Part shown: one piece after another, positions 51,353-60,362 of the stretch
Numbering within the stretch: the stretch's first letter is position 1
How the letters are laid out: every line of letters begins with the position of its first letter
Assembly (NCBI GenBank): GCA_020637805.1
Contig: JACKJU010000001.1
Coordinates: forward strand, 1-64,000
Direction of reading: 5' to 3'
DNA length: 64,000 bases
From: Nitratireductor sp.
Lineage (GTDB): Bacteria > Pseudomonadota > Alphaproteobacteria > Rhizobiales > Rhizobiaceae
The notes under the pieces: model-generated
Database searches by the model: none
The model's input: only the letters and a program-made list of their open reading frames with translations
What the model was told of the DNA's origin: nothing
Program-made: the position numbers and the translations under genes

Positions 51353-51627
51353 GTTCGTGAGGTTCCCTGTGAAACTATGCGTGATGAGACTGCGCCTGGC
51401 GTCAGGCTGCGGGTGAACTGGGACGGTACGCCTGCCGTCACCGGCAGCGTTCCGAATTCGCGGCTGTCTTAGCAAAACCGGACAAGTGTGCAAAGGGTCG
51501 CAGCAAGCAACTTTGGTTGTGTGGAAAGGCGCTACGTCCCCGTCGGCCCCTCTCGCGGTTGACGCGGGCGGTTTGCCGGGACTACACACGCCCGGATTTC
51601 ATTCATTCAAAAGGCGGAAATGCCCTG

Positions 51628-52410
51628 ATGTCCGGCACGGATCTCAAGAACAAGGAACTGATTGCAGAAGGACCGGCAATCATTCTGGTGGAGCCGCAAC
51701 TCGGCCAGAACATCGGCATGGTCGCGCGCGCGATGGCGAATTTCGGCCTTTTCGAGTTGCGGCTGGTAAACCCGCGCGATGGCTGGCCAAGCGAATACGC
51801 CCAGAAAGCTGCGAGCGGAGCATTGCACGTGGTCGATGCGGCCACGGTGCATGACACGCTTGAGGATGCGATCAGTGACCTTACCTTCGTGATGGCAACG
51901 ACGGCGCGTCCGCGCGACATGATCAAGATTGTCCGCGGGCCTCAGGAAGCCGCAACGGATCTGCGCCGCCGCTTCGTCTCGGGCGAGAAAACCGGAATTC
52001 TGTTTGGCCGCGAACGCTGGGGCCTCAATAATGACGAAATCGCCATGGCAGACGAGATCGTCACTTTTCCGGTCAACCCGGCCTTTGCCTCACTCAATAT
52101 TGCCCAAGCGGTACTGCTGATGTCGTATGAGTGGATGAAGGCGAGCGGGCAGGATCCGGCAAGGCATGGCTTCGAGGCGCAGATGCATCCGGTTGCCGAG
52201 CGGCGTCACCTGACGGCATTGACGGACCATGTCGTGTCTGCACTCGAGGAAGTCGGCTACTTCTATCCACAGGAGCGGCGCGAGAGAATGGAACTCACGG
52301 TTCGAAACATCTTCACCCACATGAAGCTGAGCGAGCAGGAGATTCAGACCCTGCGCGGCATGGTAGCGCAATTGCAGGGGCGGCGCAAAAAGCGCATTGA
52401 AAGCGAATGA
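51628..52410 (+). CDS. TrmJ-like SpoU-family RNA methyltransferase
   Basis: A 260-residue SPOUT methyltransferase that likely 2'-O-methylates tRNA at position 32 using AdoMet. Motif 1 is LVEPQLGQNIGMVARAMANFGL. The trefoil-knot motifs are TGILFGRERWGLNNDEIAMADEIVTFPVNPAFASLNIAQAVLLMSYE. The C-terminal extension ending TLRGMVAQLQGRRKK is typical of the TrmJ group. ATG at 51628 follows AGGCGGAAA. It is divergent from icd. Confidence 0.9.
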   Translation: MSGTDLKNKELIAEGPAIILVEPQLGQNIGMVARAMANFGLFELRLVNPRDGWPSEYAQKAASGALHVVDAATVHDTLEDAISDLTFVMATTARPRDMIKIVRGPQEAATDLRRRFVSGEKTGILFGRERWGLNNDEIAMADEIVTFPVNPAFASLNIAQAVLLMSYEWMKASGQDPARHGFEAQMHPVAERRHLTALTDHVVSALEEVGYFYPQERRERMELTVRNIFTHMKLSEQEIQTLRGMVAQLQGRRKKRIESE

Positions 52411-52480
52411 GACTCATTCACGAAGGACCAGCCCTTTTGTTCAGCAATGCCCAATCTGACAATGCTGGAGACCGACAAGC

Positions 52481-53380
52481 ATGACCAGCAAGGACGACAA
52501 TGTCATCAGGCGTGTCCAGGAGCAGCCTGCAGGCGTGCTTTCGCGGCTGGTTTCGGTCTTCACATTCATCAACCGCCGCAGGCCGGATACACGGTTCCCC
52601 GTGCTCCCGGTTGCCGACGCCACCCTGTTCGCGATAGGCGGCATCCTGCTGATCTTTCTTGCCTACACCTTCCTGGATGCGCGCCTTCTTGCGATGTCAC
52701 GAACCGGGCGCACTGGAGCAAACGGCTTTTTCGATCTCTTGACGCATTTTGGGCAGTCGAACTGGCTCTTGTGGGGAAGCGGGCTCGGCATGCTGGCACT
52801 GTCGCTCAGGCCCGCATTCGACATTCACTGGCGATTGCAGCCTGTGTGGCACCGAACCTTTCTCACGCTCTGGTTCATTTTTTCCTCGGTCGCCCTTTCG
52901 GGGCTCCTTGCGAACCTGTTCAAATTCATTTTTGGGCGTTCGCGCCCGCCCTTCATCCATGACGCAACCGTGTGGCAAAGCGACATGTTTCGTGCCGGCT
53001 ATGCCCATGCAAGTTTTCCTTCCGGTCATGCAACGACCGCCGGTGCGCTCGCAATGGCGCTCGGGCTACTGTTTCCGCAGTTGCGGATACCGGTATTTGC
53101 TGCCTGCCTTCTGATCGCGATGACACGCCCGATACTCGGCGTTCATTTTCCCTCCGACATTACGGCCGGTTTTCTGCTTGGAATGGGCTTCACATGGATC
53201 TGGGCGCGCAGCTTTGCGCGAAAGCAGTTGCTCTTCCGCTTCGATGACAGGGGACGCATTGAGCTGCGCGGGGAGGGCAGTGGCGCCATGCATCGCCTGG
53301 GTGACATCGTGCTTGGCCGCAAGGAAACGAAGCGCATTGGAAACGTCTCCTCCGGCAACGGTGATGAGAAGATCAAGTGA
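52481..53380 (+). CDS. PAP2-family membrane phosphatase
   Basis: A 299-residue inner-membrane lipid phosphatase. The three-part active site is KFIFGRSRPPF (motif 1), ASFPSGHATTAGALAMAL (motif 2) and TRPILGVHFPSDITAGFLLG (motif 3), with its catalytic histidines. About six membrane segments are seen, with a charged cytosolic tail. Family members remove phosphate from undecaprenyl pyrophosphate, phosphatidate or lipid A; which one is unknown. GGAG precedes ATG. Its stop overlaps the GTG of murI, so the pair is coupled, which would suit a role in cell-wall lipid recycling. Confidence 0.9.
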   Translation: MTSKDDNVIRRVQEQPAGVLSRLVSVFTFINRRRPDTRFPVLPVADATLFAIGGILLIFLAYTFLDARLLAMSRTGRTGANGFFDLLTHFGQSNWLLWGSGLGMLALSLRPAFDIHWRLQPVWHRTFLTLWFIFSSVALSGLLANLFKFIFGRSRPPFIHDATVWQSDMFRAGYAHASFPSGHATTAGALAMALGLLFPQLRIPVFAACLLIAMTRPILGVHFPSDITAGFLLGMGFTWIWARSFARKQLLFRFDDRGRIELRGEGSGAMHRLGDIVLGRKETKRIGNVSSGNGDEKIK

Positions 53381-54147
53381 GCATTCTCGTTTTCGATTCA
53401 GGGGTTGGCGGACTGACCGTACTGCGAGAGGCGCGGGTGCTGATGCCGGACCGGCGCTATATCTATGTGGCCGATGATGCCGGTTTTCCCTACGGTGACT
53501 GGGAAGAAGCGGCGCTGCTCGACCGCATGACCGCGCTGTTTGGCGAGCTTATCGAGCGGTTCAGGCCGGAACTCTTCATGATTGCCTGCAACACGGCGTC
53601 CACGCTCGCGATCGATCATCTGCGCAAGGTCTATCCCGAACAGACGTTCGTGGGCACTGTTCCCGCCATCAAGCCTGCCGCCGAACGCACACGCTCCGGG
53701 CTGGTTTCGGTGCTGGCGACGCCGGGCACGGTAAAGCGCCAATATACCCGTGACCTGATCCGCGACTGGGCAAGCAAGGTGAATGTACGGCTCGTCGGGT
53801 CGACGGAACTTGCACGCCTTGCCGAACGCTATGCGCGCGGTGGCATGGTCGACGAGGAAGAGGTGCTGCGAGAAATCGAGCCATGTTTCGTGGAGCAGGA
53901 CGGCAAGCTGACCGACATCGTGGTTCTTGCCTGTACGCACTACCCGTTCCTCGTCAATCGCATGCGAAAGGTGGCGCCCTGGCCGGTAGATTGGATCGAC
54001 CCGTCGGAAGCGATAGCGCGCCGCGCATTGAGCCTTGTCAGGCAGGGGCCGCCAGAAGAGGGGCGTGACATTGCCTGGTTCACTTCTGGCGCGCCGGATG
54101 CAGCCACTCAGCGCTTTCTGGGCGGATTCGGGCTGGCCTTCGAGTAG
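53377..54147 (+). CDS. murI: Glutamate racemase
   Basis: A 256-residue cytosolic enzyme making D-glutamate for peptidoglycan. The start SILVFDSGVGGLTVLREA, the two catalytic cysteines in ACNTAST (Cys71) and ACTHYP (Cys186), and TVPAIKPAAERT are diagnostic. It starts with GTG at 53377 inside the stop of the PAP2 gene (GTGA overlap). It converges with the DMT transporter gene. Confidence 0.95.
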   Translation: MSILVFDSGVGGLTVLREARVLMPDRRYIYVADDAGFPYGDWEEAALLDRMTALFGELIERFRPELFMIACNTASTLAIDHLRKVYPEQTFVGTVPAIKPAAERTRSGLVSVLATPGTVKRQYTRDLIRDWASKVNVRLVGSTELARLAERYARGGMVDEEEVLREIEPCFVEQDGKLTDIVVLACTHYPFLVNRMRKVAPWPVDWIDPSEAIARRALSLVRQGPPEEGRDIAWFTSGAPDAATQRFLGGFGLAFE

Positions 54148-54200
54148 GGCCGGGTCCTGCTATTTAGGCGAACCTTCCATTCTCTTTCCCCACGCTAAAC

Positions 54201-55112
54201 TTACGTCTTTCGATGCGACATCCGCTCTCTCGCGAAGATGTAGAGGCCCGTGCATACAATGATTGCGGTTCCGATCCAGGTCAACAGATCGGGCAACTGG
54301 CCAAAGATGAGCCATCCGTAGAAGGTGGCCCACAGAATGAGCGTGTAGTGCAGCGGGGTCACCACCACCGCATCTGCCAGTTCGAGTGCACGTATGACAA
54401 GAAGCTCCCCGGCACCGGCGCATACGGCTACGCCCGCCAGAAGTCCGAGCTGGCTCCAAGAATCCGGGTTGGTCCAGAAGAAAGGCAGGGGGATTGTCAG
54501 CAGAATGGAACTTGTAAGCGAGGTGTAGGCGATTGTCGTTGCGGTGCGGTCAGATGCCACCAGAGCACGTGAGAGTATCTGGCGAAACGCGAAGGCGATA
54601 GCGGCGAGCATTACAAGGAAGATTGCCGGTTGGAACACGCCCATACCGGGGCGAATGATGAGCAATGTGCCGAGAAACCCTATGACCACGGCACTCATCC
54701 TGTGAATGCCAACCTTCTCGCCAAGGAAGAGGGCAGCGACAATCGTGACCACAAACGGCGCCACGAAGGTTATTGCAACGGCATCGGCCAAGGGCACGAA
54801 CTTCACACCGAATATGAACATTGTGACGGAGACTGCGGCAAGGGCACCCCGGCTGACCTGAAGTACCGGTGCGCCCGATTTGAGGATTGCAGTTCCTTGA
54901 AATGCCAGAAGATAAACCACGCAAGCCAGAAGACCGAGTTGGCGTGTCCAGGCAATCTGTATCGGGTCGAGGGAGGCTGTCAGGAACTTCGCCTGCGTAT
55001 CTGCTGCCGCAAAGGAGAAAAAGCCGAGCCCCATGTAGACAATACCGCGGAGATTGTCCGGCCGTTCTGGTGGTTTATTGGGGGTAACCGGGGCGGCAAT
55101 TTCGAGGGGCAT
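54201..55112 (-). CDS. DMT superfamily transporter (EamA type)
   Basis: Inner-membrane protein of 303 residues with ten hydrophobic segments forming two EamA halves. The first half starts RGIVYMGLGFFSFAAADTQAKFLTASLDPIQIAWTRQ and the second near ILSRALVASDRTATTIAYTSL. The C-terminal half ends with HYTLILWATFYGWLIFGQLPDLLTWIGTAIIVCTGLYIFARE. ATG at 55112 follows AGGA; the upstream open part shows no homology. The exported or imported compound is unknown. Upstream 55113-55397 contains no gene. Confidence 0.9.
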   Translation of the reverse strand: MPLEIAAPVTPNKPPERPDNLRGIVYMGLGFFSFAAADTQAKFLTASLDPIQIAWTRQLGLLACVVYLLAFQGTAILKSGAPVLQVSRGALAAVSVTMFIFGVKFVPLADAVAITFVAPFVVTIVAALFLGEKVGIHRMSAVVIGFLGTLLIIRPGMGVFQPAIFLVMLAAIAFAFRQILSRALVASDRTATTIAYTSLTSSILLTIPLPFFWTNPDSWSQLGLLAGVAVCAGAGELLVIRALELADAVVVTPLHYTLILWATFYGWLIFGQLPDLLTWIGTAIIVCTGLYIFARERMSHRKT

Positions 55113-55397
55113 TGTCCTGAGGGGCTTTCGAATTGTTAGGCAACATTGCCGGATTGCGGCGGCGCAGGCGGGATCATCGGTTGCGGCAGCGCCAAATTTC
55201 GCCGGTCCATGGGGCCGCAGGAAACGGACTGGCTGGCCCGGCGCAAACCATCGCGCCGGAGCAACCATGCCTATTCATACATGTCATGACCCGTTTAGTT
55301 AACATGATATCGAAAAATCTTGTGCCCCAAGCACTTTGCAAGGCGATCGGCCATTAAGTGCGAACCAGCGATGGAGTTTAGCTGACGGTGAAATGAT

Positions 55398-55673
55398 CTA
55401 GCTTGCCGGAGGCTGTTTGCGTGCACGGCTCAGAAGGCCGGCGATCACGCTACCGGCAAGGAAGGGCAGCACGACCGCATAAAGCAGGACGTTGTCACCT
55501 GCGCGTTCGAATTCCCCGCCTGAATCCCTGAGCAGCAGATAGACCGCAAGCATTCCAAGGACGGCCCAGAAGACTGCAAGAGCGGCATTGGGGACAAGGC
55601 GGATCATGATCGCGCCTGACAGGGCACCGAGTGCTCCCGTCACGATCGCGCAAAGAACAAGCACCAGAACCAT
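55398..55673 (-). CDS. Small integral membrane protein of unknown function
   Basis: A 91-residue protein with three hydrophobic segments (MVLVLVLCAIVTGALGALSGAIMI, NAALAVFWAVLGMLAVYLLL, NVLLYAVVLPFLAGSVIAGLL) and a basic C-terminus. I do not recognise the family. ATG at 55673 has a strong GGGAGG site eight bases upstream and the codon usage matches neighbours, so it is likely real. It lies downstream of the DUF4336 gene on the same strand, 193 bp away. Confidence 0.7.
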   Translation of the reverse strand: MVLVLVLCAIVTGALGALSGAIMIRLVPNAALAVFWAVLGMLAVYLLLRDSGGEFERAGDNVLLYAVVLPFLAGSVIAGLLSRARKQPPAS

Positions 55674-55866
55674 GCCATTGCCTCCCGCTTTTTACGCGGT
55701 CCATTTTCGCAATTTGGCGGGAAACCGCAACCGGGATAGGGAAATCGGCAGGTCGCGATAGCGCGGGCGCCCATCAAATGGACCCCAGTCATGTAGGTCA
55801 CCAAGGCCGCCGCCCGTTGTATCGACATGCTCCCCGGCACAATGAGAAAGCATTCGTCGCGATTGT

Positions 55867-56610
55867 TTATCGCAAGGCCCAGCCGAAGGCGTGACGTATG
55901 GCATCGCCAGCATTGTTCTCGATCCACTTGCCATGGGCAATCACGATGCGGTCGGGTTTCGATGCCAGCATCCATTCGACCGTCTTTCGCATCTCGCTCT
56001 TGCCGCCCAGAAAGCTCAACTGCAGATCTAGCGGGGGGCGCGCATCGTTGACGCGGGCGATGCGTGCCAGCAGACGGTTCAACCAGCCGGACAGGCGGCC
56101 CATCTCGAAGTTCTCTATGAGATCTGCGAGAACAAGGGTTCGCGAGGGCATGTGAAAGAAGATCACCTCTTCCATGGCCTTCGATCCGTGGGCGATGCGC
56201 TGTTCGATGCAGCCTTGCCATCCAGGTGGCGCCCTGTCGCCCAGCTCATCCGTGAAGGCCACTTGCGAACGTTCCCGGACGCCGGGTGAAGCCCATACCC
56301 GGGCATCCGGATAGCGCGCCGACCAGGGGCCAAGCGTGACATGATGGATCTTGTTCGGTGAGACGAGGTGCGCGACGGGACCAAGCTTGTCGATCTGGGC
56401 AATAAGGTCTTCGTCCGGATGTGTTGGCGAATGCAGCCACACTTCGCCGCTGGGTAGGCGAACAACCGTCATGCGCGTTGGAAACGGCATCGTCCAGCCG
56501 GCATAGCCCCAGTGCAACAGCGGCCCGTCGACGATCCAGATATCATTGCCAATCGGTTTTAGCGTGTTGAGCGGTTCATAGACCGCATAGTCCTGCTTTT
56601 GGTGTGGCAT
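55867..56610 (-). CDS. DUF4336 domain-containing protein (metallo-beta-lactamase-like)
   Basis: A 247-residue cytosolic protein of the DUF4336 family, which has a beta-lactamase-like fold. The family start is YEPLNTLKPIGNDIWIVDGP, then FPTRMTVVRLPSGEVWLHSP, HLVSPNKIHHVTLGPW and DRIVIAHGKWIENNA. Part of the usual metal-ligand HxHxDH motif is changed (VSPNKIHH), so catalysis is uncertain. ATG at 56610 follows GGGG and fits the family; the longer frame upstream has no homology. It is divergent from a small DUF3008 gene. Confidence 0.85.
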   Translation of the reverse strand: MPHQKQDYAVYEPLNTLKPIGNDIWIVDGPLLHWGYAGWTMPFPTRMTVVRLPSGEVWLHSPTHPDEDLIAQIDKLGPVAHLVSPNKIHHVTLGPWSARYPDARVWASPGVRERSQVAFTDELGDRAPPGWQGCIEQRIAHGSKAMEEVIFFHMPSRTLVLADLIENFEMGRLSGWLNRLLARIARVNDARPPLDLQLSFLGGKSEMRKTVEWMLASKPDRIVIAHGKWIENNAGDAIRHAFGWALR

Positions 56611-56736
56611 CCCCGTTAATTGGCATTTCAAACCGGCATTGTTATGGCAGAAATGCGTTATTCGGCGGTGGAGGATCGGAACATCGGTTGGCGACGGACG
56701 TTTCCGAGATAGGGAACAGTGCGAAGGGAGATATTG

Positions 56737-56922
56737 ATGCCAGCAAAGTCGAAAGCACAACAAAAGGCCGGAGGAGCGGCGCTTGCCGCAAAGCGTGGCG
56801 ACATGCCCAAGGAGGAGTTGCAGGGAGCGTCCAGGGAAATGTATGAAAGCATGAGCGAAGACGAGCTTGAGGATTTCGCCTCGACTGACCGCAAAGACCT
56901 GCCGGACAAGGTGGACGACTGA
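56737..56922 (+). CDS. DUF3008 family small protein
   Basis: A 61-residue, highly charged cytosolic protein. MPAKSKAQQKAGGAALAAKRGDMPKEELQGASREMYESMSEDELEDFASTDRKDLPDKV is typical of the DUF3008 family (residues shown in part: MPAKSKAQQK, SEDELEDFA). The family is common in Alphaproteobacteria and often stress-associated, but the function is unknown. ATG at 56737 follows GAAGGGAG; an in-frame ATG at 56719 is less likely. The gap 56923-57228 after it contains a promoter-terminator pair and the rpsD leader. Confidence 0.85.
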   Translation: MPAKSKAQQKAGGAALAAKRGDMPKEELQGASREMYESMSEDELEDFASTDRKDLPDKVDD

Positions 56923-57014
56923 CGCGCGAGGGACGTCGGGCGCAGCTTGGGTCGGGATCGCCCAAGGTCTGCACTATTGAAGAGGCAGGGATCGTTTGGT
57001 GGTCCATCCCGCGT

Positions 57015-57043
57015 TTGACATTGCAGCACAAATCGTCTAGATC
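57015..57043 (+). promoter_or_regulatory. Strong -35 promoter (TTGACA, 17 bp, TAGATC) upstream of rpsD
   Basis: A perfect TTGACA at 57015-57020 is 17 bp from TAGATC at 57038-57043. Transcription would start near 57050 and almost at once meet the hairpin at 57054-57083, about 145 bases before the rpsD start. Confidence 0.5.
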
Positions 57044-57053
57044 ACCGCCACGT

Positions 57054-57083
57054 TCCGGGCAGCTTCTGCCCGGTTCTTTTTTG
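57054..57083 (+). terminator. Intrinsic terminator/attenuator ahead of rpsD
   Basis: CCGGGCAG-CTT-CTGCCCGG followed by TTCTTTTTTG. It either ends the DUF3008 transcript or acts as a leader attenuator for the promoter at 57015-57043. Confidence 0.8.
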
Positions 57084-57228
57084 ACGTATCCCGTGGCCTG
57101 GATTGCAATACGTGCGCAAACCGGCCTGTCATCCGGGGAGACCTGGAAGAGGAGGGTGCGTTTCCTTGAGCAGCGGTTTTTCAATCGATGGTTGAAGAAT
57201 TGCCCGTAACTATTTGAAAGGAAATGCA

Positions 57229-57846
57229 GTGAGCAAGCGTATCTCTGCGAAATACAAAATCGATCGCCGCATGGGCGAAAACATCTGGGGCCGTCCGAAG
57301 TCTCCGGTGAACAAACGCGAATTCGGTCCGGGCCAGCATGGTCAGCGCCGCAAGGGCAAGATTTCCGACTTCGGCCTGCAGCTTCGCGCAAAGCAGAAGC
57401 TGAAAGGTTATTACGGCAACATCACCGAGAAACAGTTCCGCCGCATCTATGCTGAGGCAGACCGCCGCCGCGGCGATACCGGCGAGCTTCTTGTCGGTCT
57501 GCTGGAAAGCCGTCTCGACGCGATCGTCTATCGCGCAAAATTCGTTGCCACCGTGTTTGCCGCGCGTCAGTTCGTCAACCATGGCCATGTCAACGTGAAC
57601 GGCCGCCGCGTCAACATCCCGTCCTATGTCTGCAAGCCGGGTGACGTGGTCGAGGTACGTACGAAATCGAAGCAGCTGGCACTCGTTATCGAAGCCAGCC
57701 AGCTCGCTGAGCGCGATGTGCCGGAATATCTCGATGTCGATCACGGCAAGATGACCGCCACCTATGTGCGCGTGCCTCAACTGGCTGATGTTCCCTATGC
57801 AGTCCAGATGGAACCGAACCTCGTGGTCGAGTTCTATTCGCGCTGA
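57229..57846 (+). CDS. rpsD: 30S ribosomal protein S4
   Basis: A 205-residue primary 16S rRNA-binding protein of the small subunit. The start SKRISAKYKIDRRMGENIWGRPKSPVNKREFGPGQHGQRRKGK and the S4 RNA-binding domain (LESRLDAIVYRAKFVATVFAARQFVNHGHVNVNGRRVNIPSY) are clear. The start is GTG at 57229 with GAAAGGAAA upstream and gives the normal rhizobial length. It is a single gene with its own terminator. Confidence 0.97.
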   Translation: MSKRISAKYKIDRRMGENIWGRPKSPVNKREFGPGQHGQRRKGKISDFGLQLRAKQKLKGYYGNITEKQFRRIYAEADRRRGDTGELLVGLLESRLDAIVYRAKFVATVFAARQFVNHGHVNVNGRRVNIPSYVCKPGDVVEVRTKSKQLALVIEASQLAERDVPEYLDVDHGKMTATYVRVPQLADVPYAVQMEPNLVVEFYSR

Positions 57847-57880
57847 TTGCGGCGCCGAAAACGGTTCACACTTTTCTGGA

Positions 57881-57914
57881 GCGCCCGGGTTTGCACCCGG
57901 GCGTTCTGCTTTTC
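57881..57914 (+). terminator. rpsD terminator
   Basis: GCGCCCGGGT-TTGC-ACCCGGGCGT followed by TCTGCTTTTC, 35 bases after the rpsD stop. Confidence 0.75.
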
Positions 57915-58034
57915 TAGGCAGGTAAAAACTGGCGGTTTTCGTTTGTGCGGACCGGTAGTGGCTGACATTGGCGACGCGAGCGATTAAACGAAGCCGTATA
58001 TTGAATGCCCAACGACTGATGCAGGCGGAATGAC

Positions 58035-58922
58035 ATGAACGTGCACGAGCCCGATAGCGCAGGTGAAGCGGACGAACTGGCGACAGCGGAAACCGGCGCG
58101 CATTCCCTCTTTGCCAACGCGCCGCAATCCGTGGAATTCCGCAAGCTGCGCAAACGGCTTGTGCGCAAGGCCCGCGAGGCGATTGACGGTTTCAACATGC
58201 TGGAGCGCACATCTGCCGGAAAGGGGGGTGAACGCCCTCGCTGGCTGGTCGGCCTTTCAGGCGGCAAGGATTCCTATGGGCTTCTCGCCGTACTGCTTGA
58301 TCTCAAATGGCGCGGCTTGTTGCCGGTCGACCTCCTGGCCTGCAATCTTGACCAGGGCCAGCCGAATTTTCCCAAGCACATCCTGCCGGAGTTTCTCGAC
58401 AAGCATGGTATCGAACACCGCATCGAATACGAGGACACCTATTCGATCGTGACCGACAAGATACCAGAAGGCCGCACATACTGTTCGCTGTGCTCGCGCC
58501 TTCGCCGGGGCAATCTGTACCGCATTGCGCGCGAGGAGGGGTGTGACGCCCTGGTGCTCGGTCACCACCGGGAGGACGCGCTCGAAACCTTCTTCATGAA
58601 TCTCTACCATGGTGGCCGTCTGGCCGCGATGCCGCCAAAACTTCTGAACGACGAGGGCGATCTCCTTGTGCTCAGGCCATTGGTGTTTGCAGCCGAATCG
58701 GACCTCGAGCGGTTCGCAAGGGACATGGAATTTCCGATAATTCCCTGCGATTTGTGCGGCAGCCAGGAGGGTCTTCAGCGCGATGCAATGAAGCGCATGC
58801 TGAACGAAATGGAGACGCGGGCGCCCGGACGCAAGGACACAATGATACGCGCACTTACAAACGTCAGGCCGTCGCATTTGCTCGATACCAAACTGTTCGA
58901 TTTTCAAAATCTGACAAAATAA
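58035..58922 (+). CDS. ttcA: tRNA 2-thiocytidine biosynthesis protein TtcA
   Basis: A 295-residue iron-sulfur ATPase that thiolates cytidine 32 of tRNA. The PP-loop SGGKDS lies at residues 75-80. The cluster cysteines are in TYCSLCSRLRRG (Cys150, Cys153) and a later CDLCGSQ. LGHHREDALETFFMNLYHGGRLAAMPPKLLNDEGDL is a family hallmark. The N-terminal 30 residues are less conserved. ATG at 58035 has GCGGA upstream. Confidence 0.95.
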   Translation: MNVHEPDSAGEADELATAETGAHSLFANAPQSVEFRKLRKRLVRKAREAIDGFNMLERTSAGKGGERPRWLVGLSGGKDSYGLLAVLLDLKWRGLLPVDLLACNLDQGQPNFPKHILPEFLDKHGIEHRIEYEDTYSIVTDKIPEGRTYCSLCSRLRRGNLYRIAREEGCDALVLGHHREDALETFFMNLYHGGRLAAMPPKLLNDEGDLLVLRPLVFAAESDLERFARDMEFPIIPCDLCGSQEGLQRDAMKRMLNEMETRAPGRKDTMIRALTNVRPSHLLDTKLFDFQNLTK

Positions 58923-59167
58923 TTCAGCTTTTTCAACATCCTCGGAGCGGTTCCCCAAGAGGTGCTACACGCGTGGAACGTGCCGACAATTGCAATATTT
59001 CTGTCGCAAACAAGCCATAAAGGCCGGAATTTTCCTCCGTCTGCCTGTTGCAACTCGTGCTGCAAGGGTTAAGGTAAGGCGGTGCTCGAATGCTGGGCAC
59101 GCCTTAAAAGCGATCATCGAACAGTGCTGCGCGAGCAGTTTCTGCAGTGAGGGGAAGCCGGGTTTAC

Positions 59168-60262
59168 ATGAGCGAAACAAGAGGGGCAGCCGTCCGCTTC
59201 GAAAAGGTGCAAAAGAGTTATGACGGAGAAAATCTCGTCGTAAAGGATTTGAACCTGGACATCGCTCCTGGCGAGTTCCTGACAATGCTGGGTCCTTCCG
59301 GCTCCGGCAAGACAACCTGCCTGATGATGCTCGCGGGCTTCGAACCTGCCACCCACGGCGAAATCTATCTCAACGACAGGCCGATCAACAATGTGCCGCC
59401 TTACAAGCGCGGCATCGGCATGGTGTTCCAGAACTACGCTCTGTTCCCGCACATGACGGTTGCTGAAAACTTGGCGTTCCCCTTGCAGATCCGCAAGATG
59501 AGCAAGTCGGACCAGGAGGCCAAGGTCAAGCGCGCACTGGAGATGGTTGAACTGGGCGCGTTCGGCAATCGCCGTCCTGCGCAGCTTTCCGGTGGCCAGC
59601 AGCAGCGCGTTGCAGTTGCCCGCGCGCTCGTATTCGATCCCGAGCTGGTTCTCATGGATGAACCGCTCGGTGCACTCGACAAGCAGCTGCGCGAGCAGAT
59701 GCAGTACGAGATCAAGCACATTCACGAGAATCTCGGTGTTTCCGTCGTCTATGTTACGCACGATCAGACCGAGGCGCTTACCATGTCGGACCGCGTCGCG
59801 GTTTTCGAGGATGGCCGCATCCAGCAGCTTTCTGCGCCGGATGTGCTTTACGAAAGCCCGCAGAACTCCTTCGTTGCCCAGTTCATCGGCGAGAACAACA
59901 AGCTGTCCGGCAAGGTCACCAAGCTCAAGGGTAATGTTTGCGAGGTGGAACTCGACGACGGCACGATGCTGAAAGCTGATGCCGTGAACGTCGAGGGTGT
60001 GGGATCGCGAACCACGATTTCGCTCCGGCCTGAGCGAGTGGAAATGTATCCCGACAAGAAACTCGAAAACCAGATCGAGGGAACGATCCGCGAGGTTCTC
60101 TATCTTGGAGACCATCTCCGGGTCGTCATGTCGGTTGCGGGAAATCCCGAATTCATCGTCAAGGTAAGAAACCGTGGCGAGAGATGGCAGCTGGCGGAAG
60201 GGCAGAAGCAGAAAATCGGCTGGGCCGCTTCCGACTGCAAGGCACTCGATCCCGTCGCCTGA
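59168..60262 (+). CDS. potA: Polyamine-type ABC transporter ATP-binding protein
   Basis: A 364-residue ATPase of a spermidine/putrescine-type importer. Walker A is GPSGSGKTT, the signature LSGGQQQRVAVARAL, and Walker B LVLMDEPLGALDKQLREQM. The C-terminal regulatory TOBE region starts near NKLSGKVTKLKG. ATG at 59168 was chosen over one 21 bases upstream because it matches the family and follows GGGAAGCCGGG. It heads the operon with potD-, potB- and potC-like genes. The gap 58923-59167 shows no gene. Confidence 0.92.
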   Translation: MSETRGAAVRFEKVQKSYDGENLVVKDLNLDIAPGEFLTMLGPSGSGKTTCLMMLAGFEPATHGEIYLNDRPINNVPPYKRGIGMVFQNYALFPHMTVAENLAFPLQIRKMSKSDQEAKVKRALEMVELGAFGNRRPAQLSGGQQQRVAVARALVFDPELVLMDEPLGALDKQLREQMQYEIKHIHENLGVSVVYVTHDQTEALTMSDRVAVFEDGRIQQLSAPDVLYESPQNSFVAQFIGENNKLSGKVTKLKGNVCEVELDDGTMLKADAVNVEGVGSRTTISLRPERVEMYPDKKLENQIEGTIREVLYLGDHLRVVMSVAGNPEFIVKVRNRGERWQLAEGQKQKIGWAASDCKALDPVA

Positions 60263-60362
60263 CGGCGGATCGCACGATTATTGCGCGGTCAATCCTGCTT
60301 TTTGTCCGCCAATAGAAAACCGGCCCGTGAGGGGCCATTCCTAACGAAGGGAGAAACTCAAC

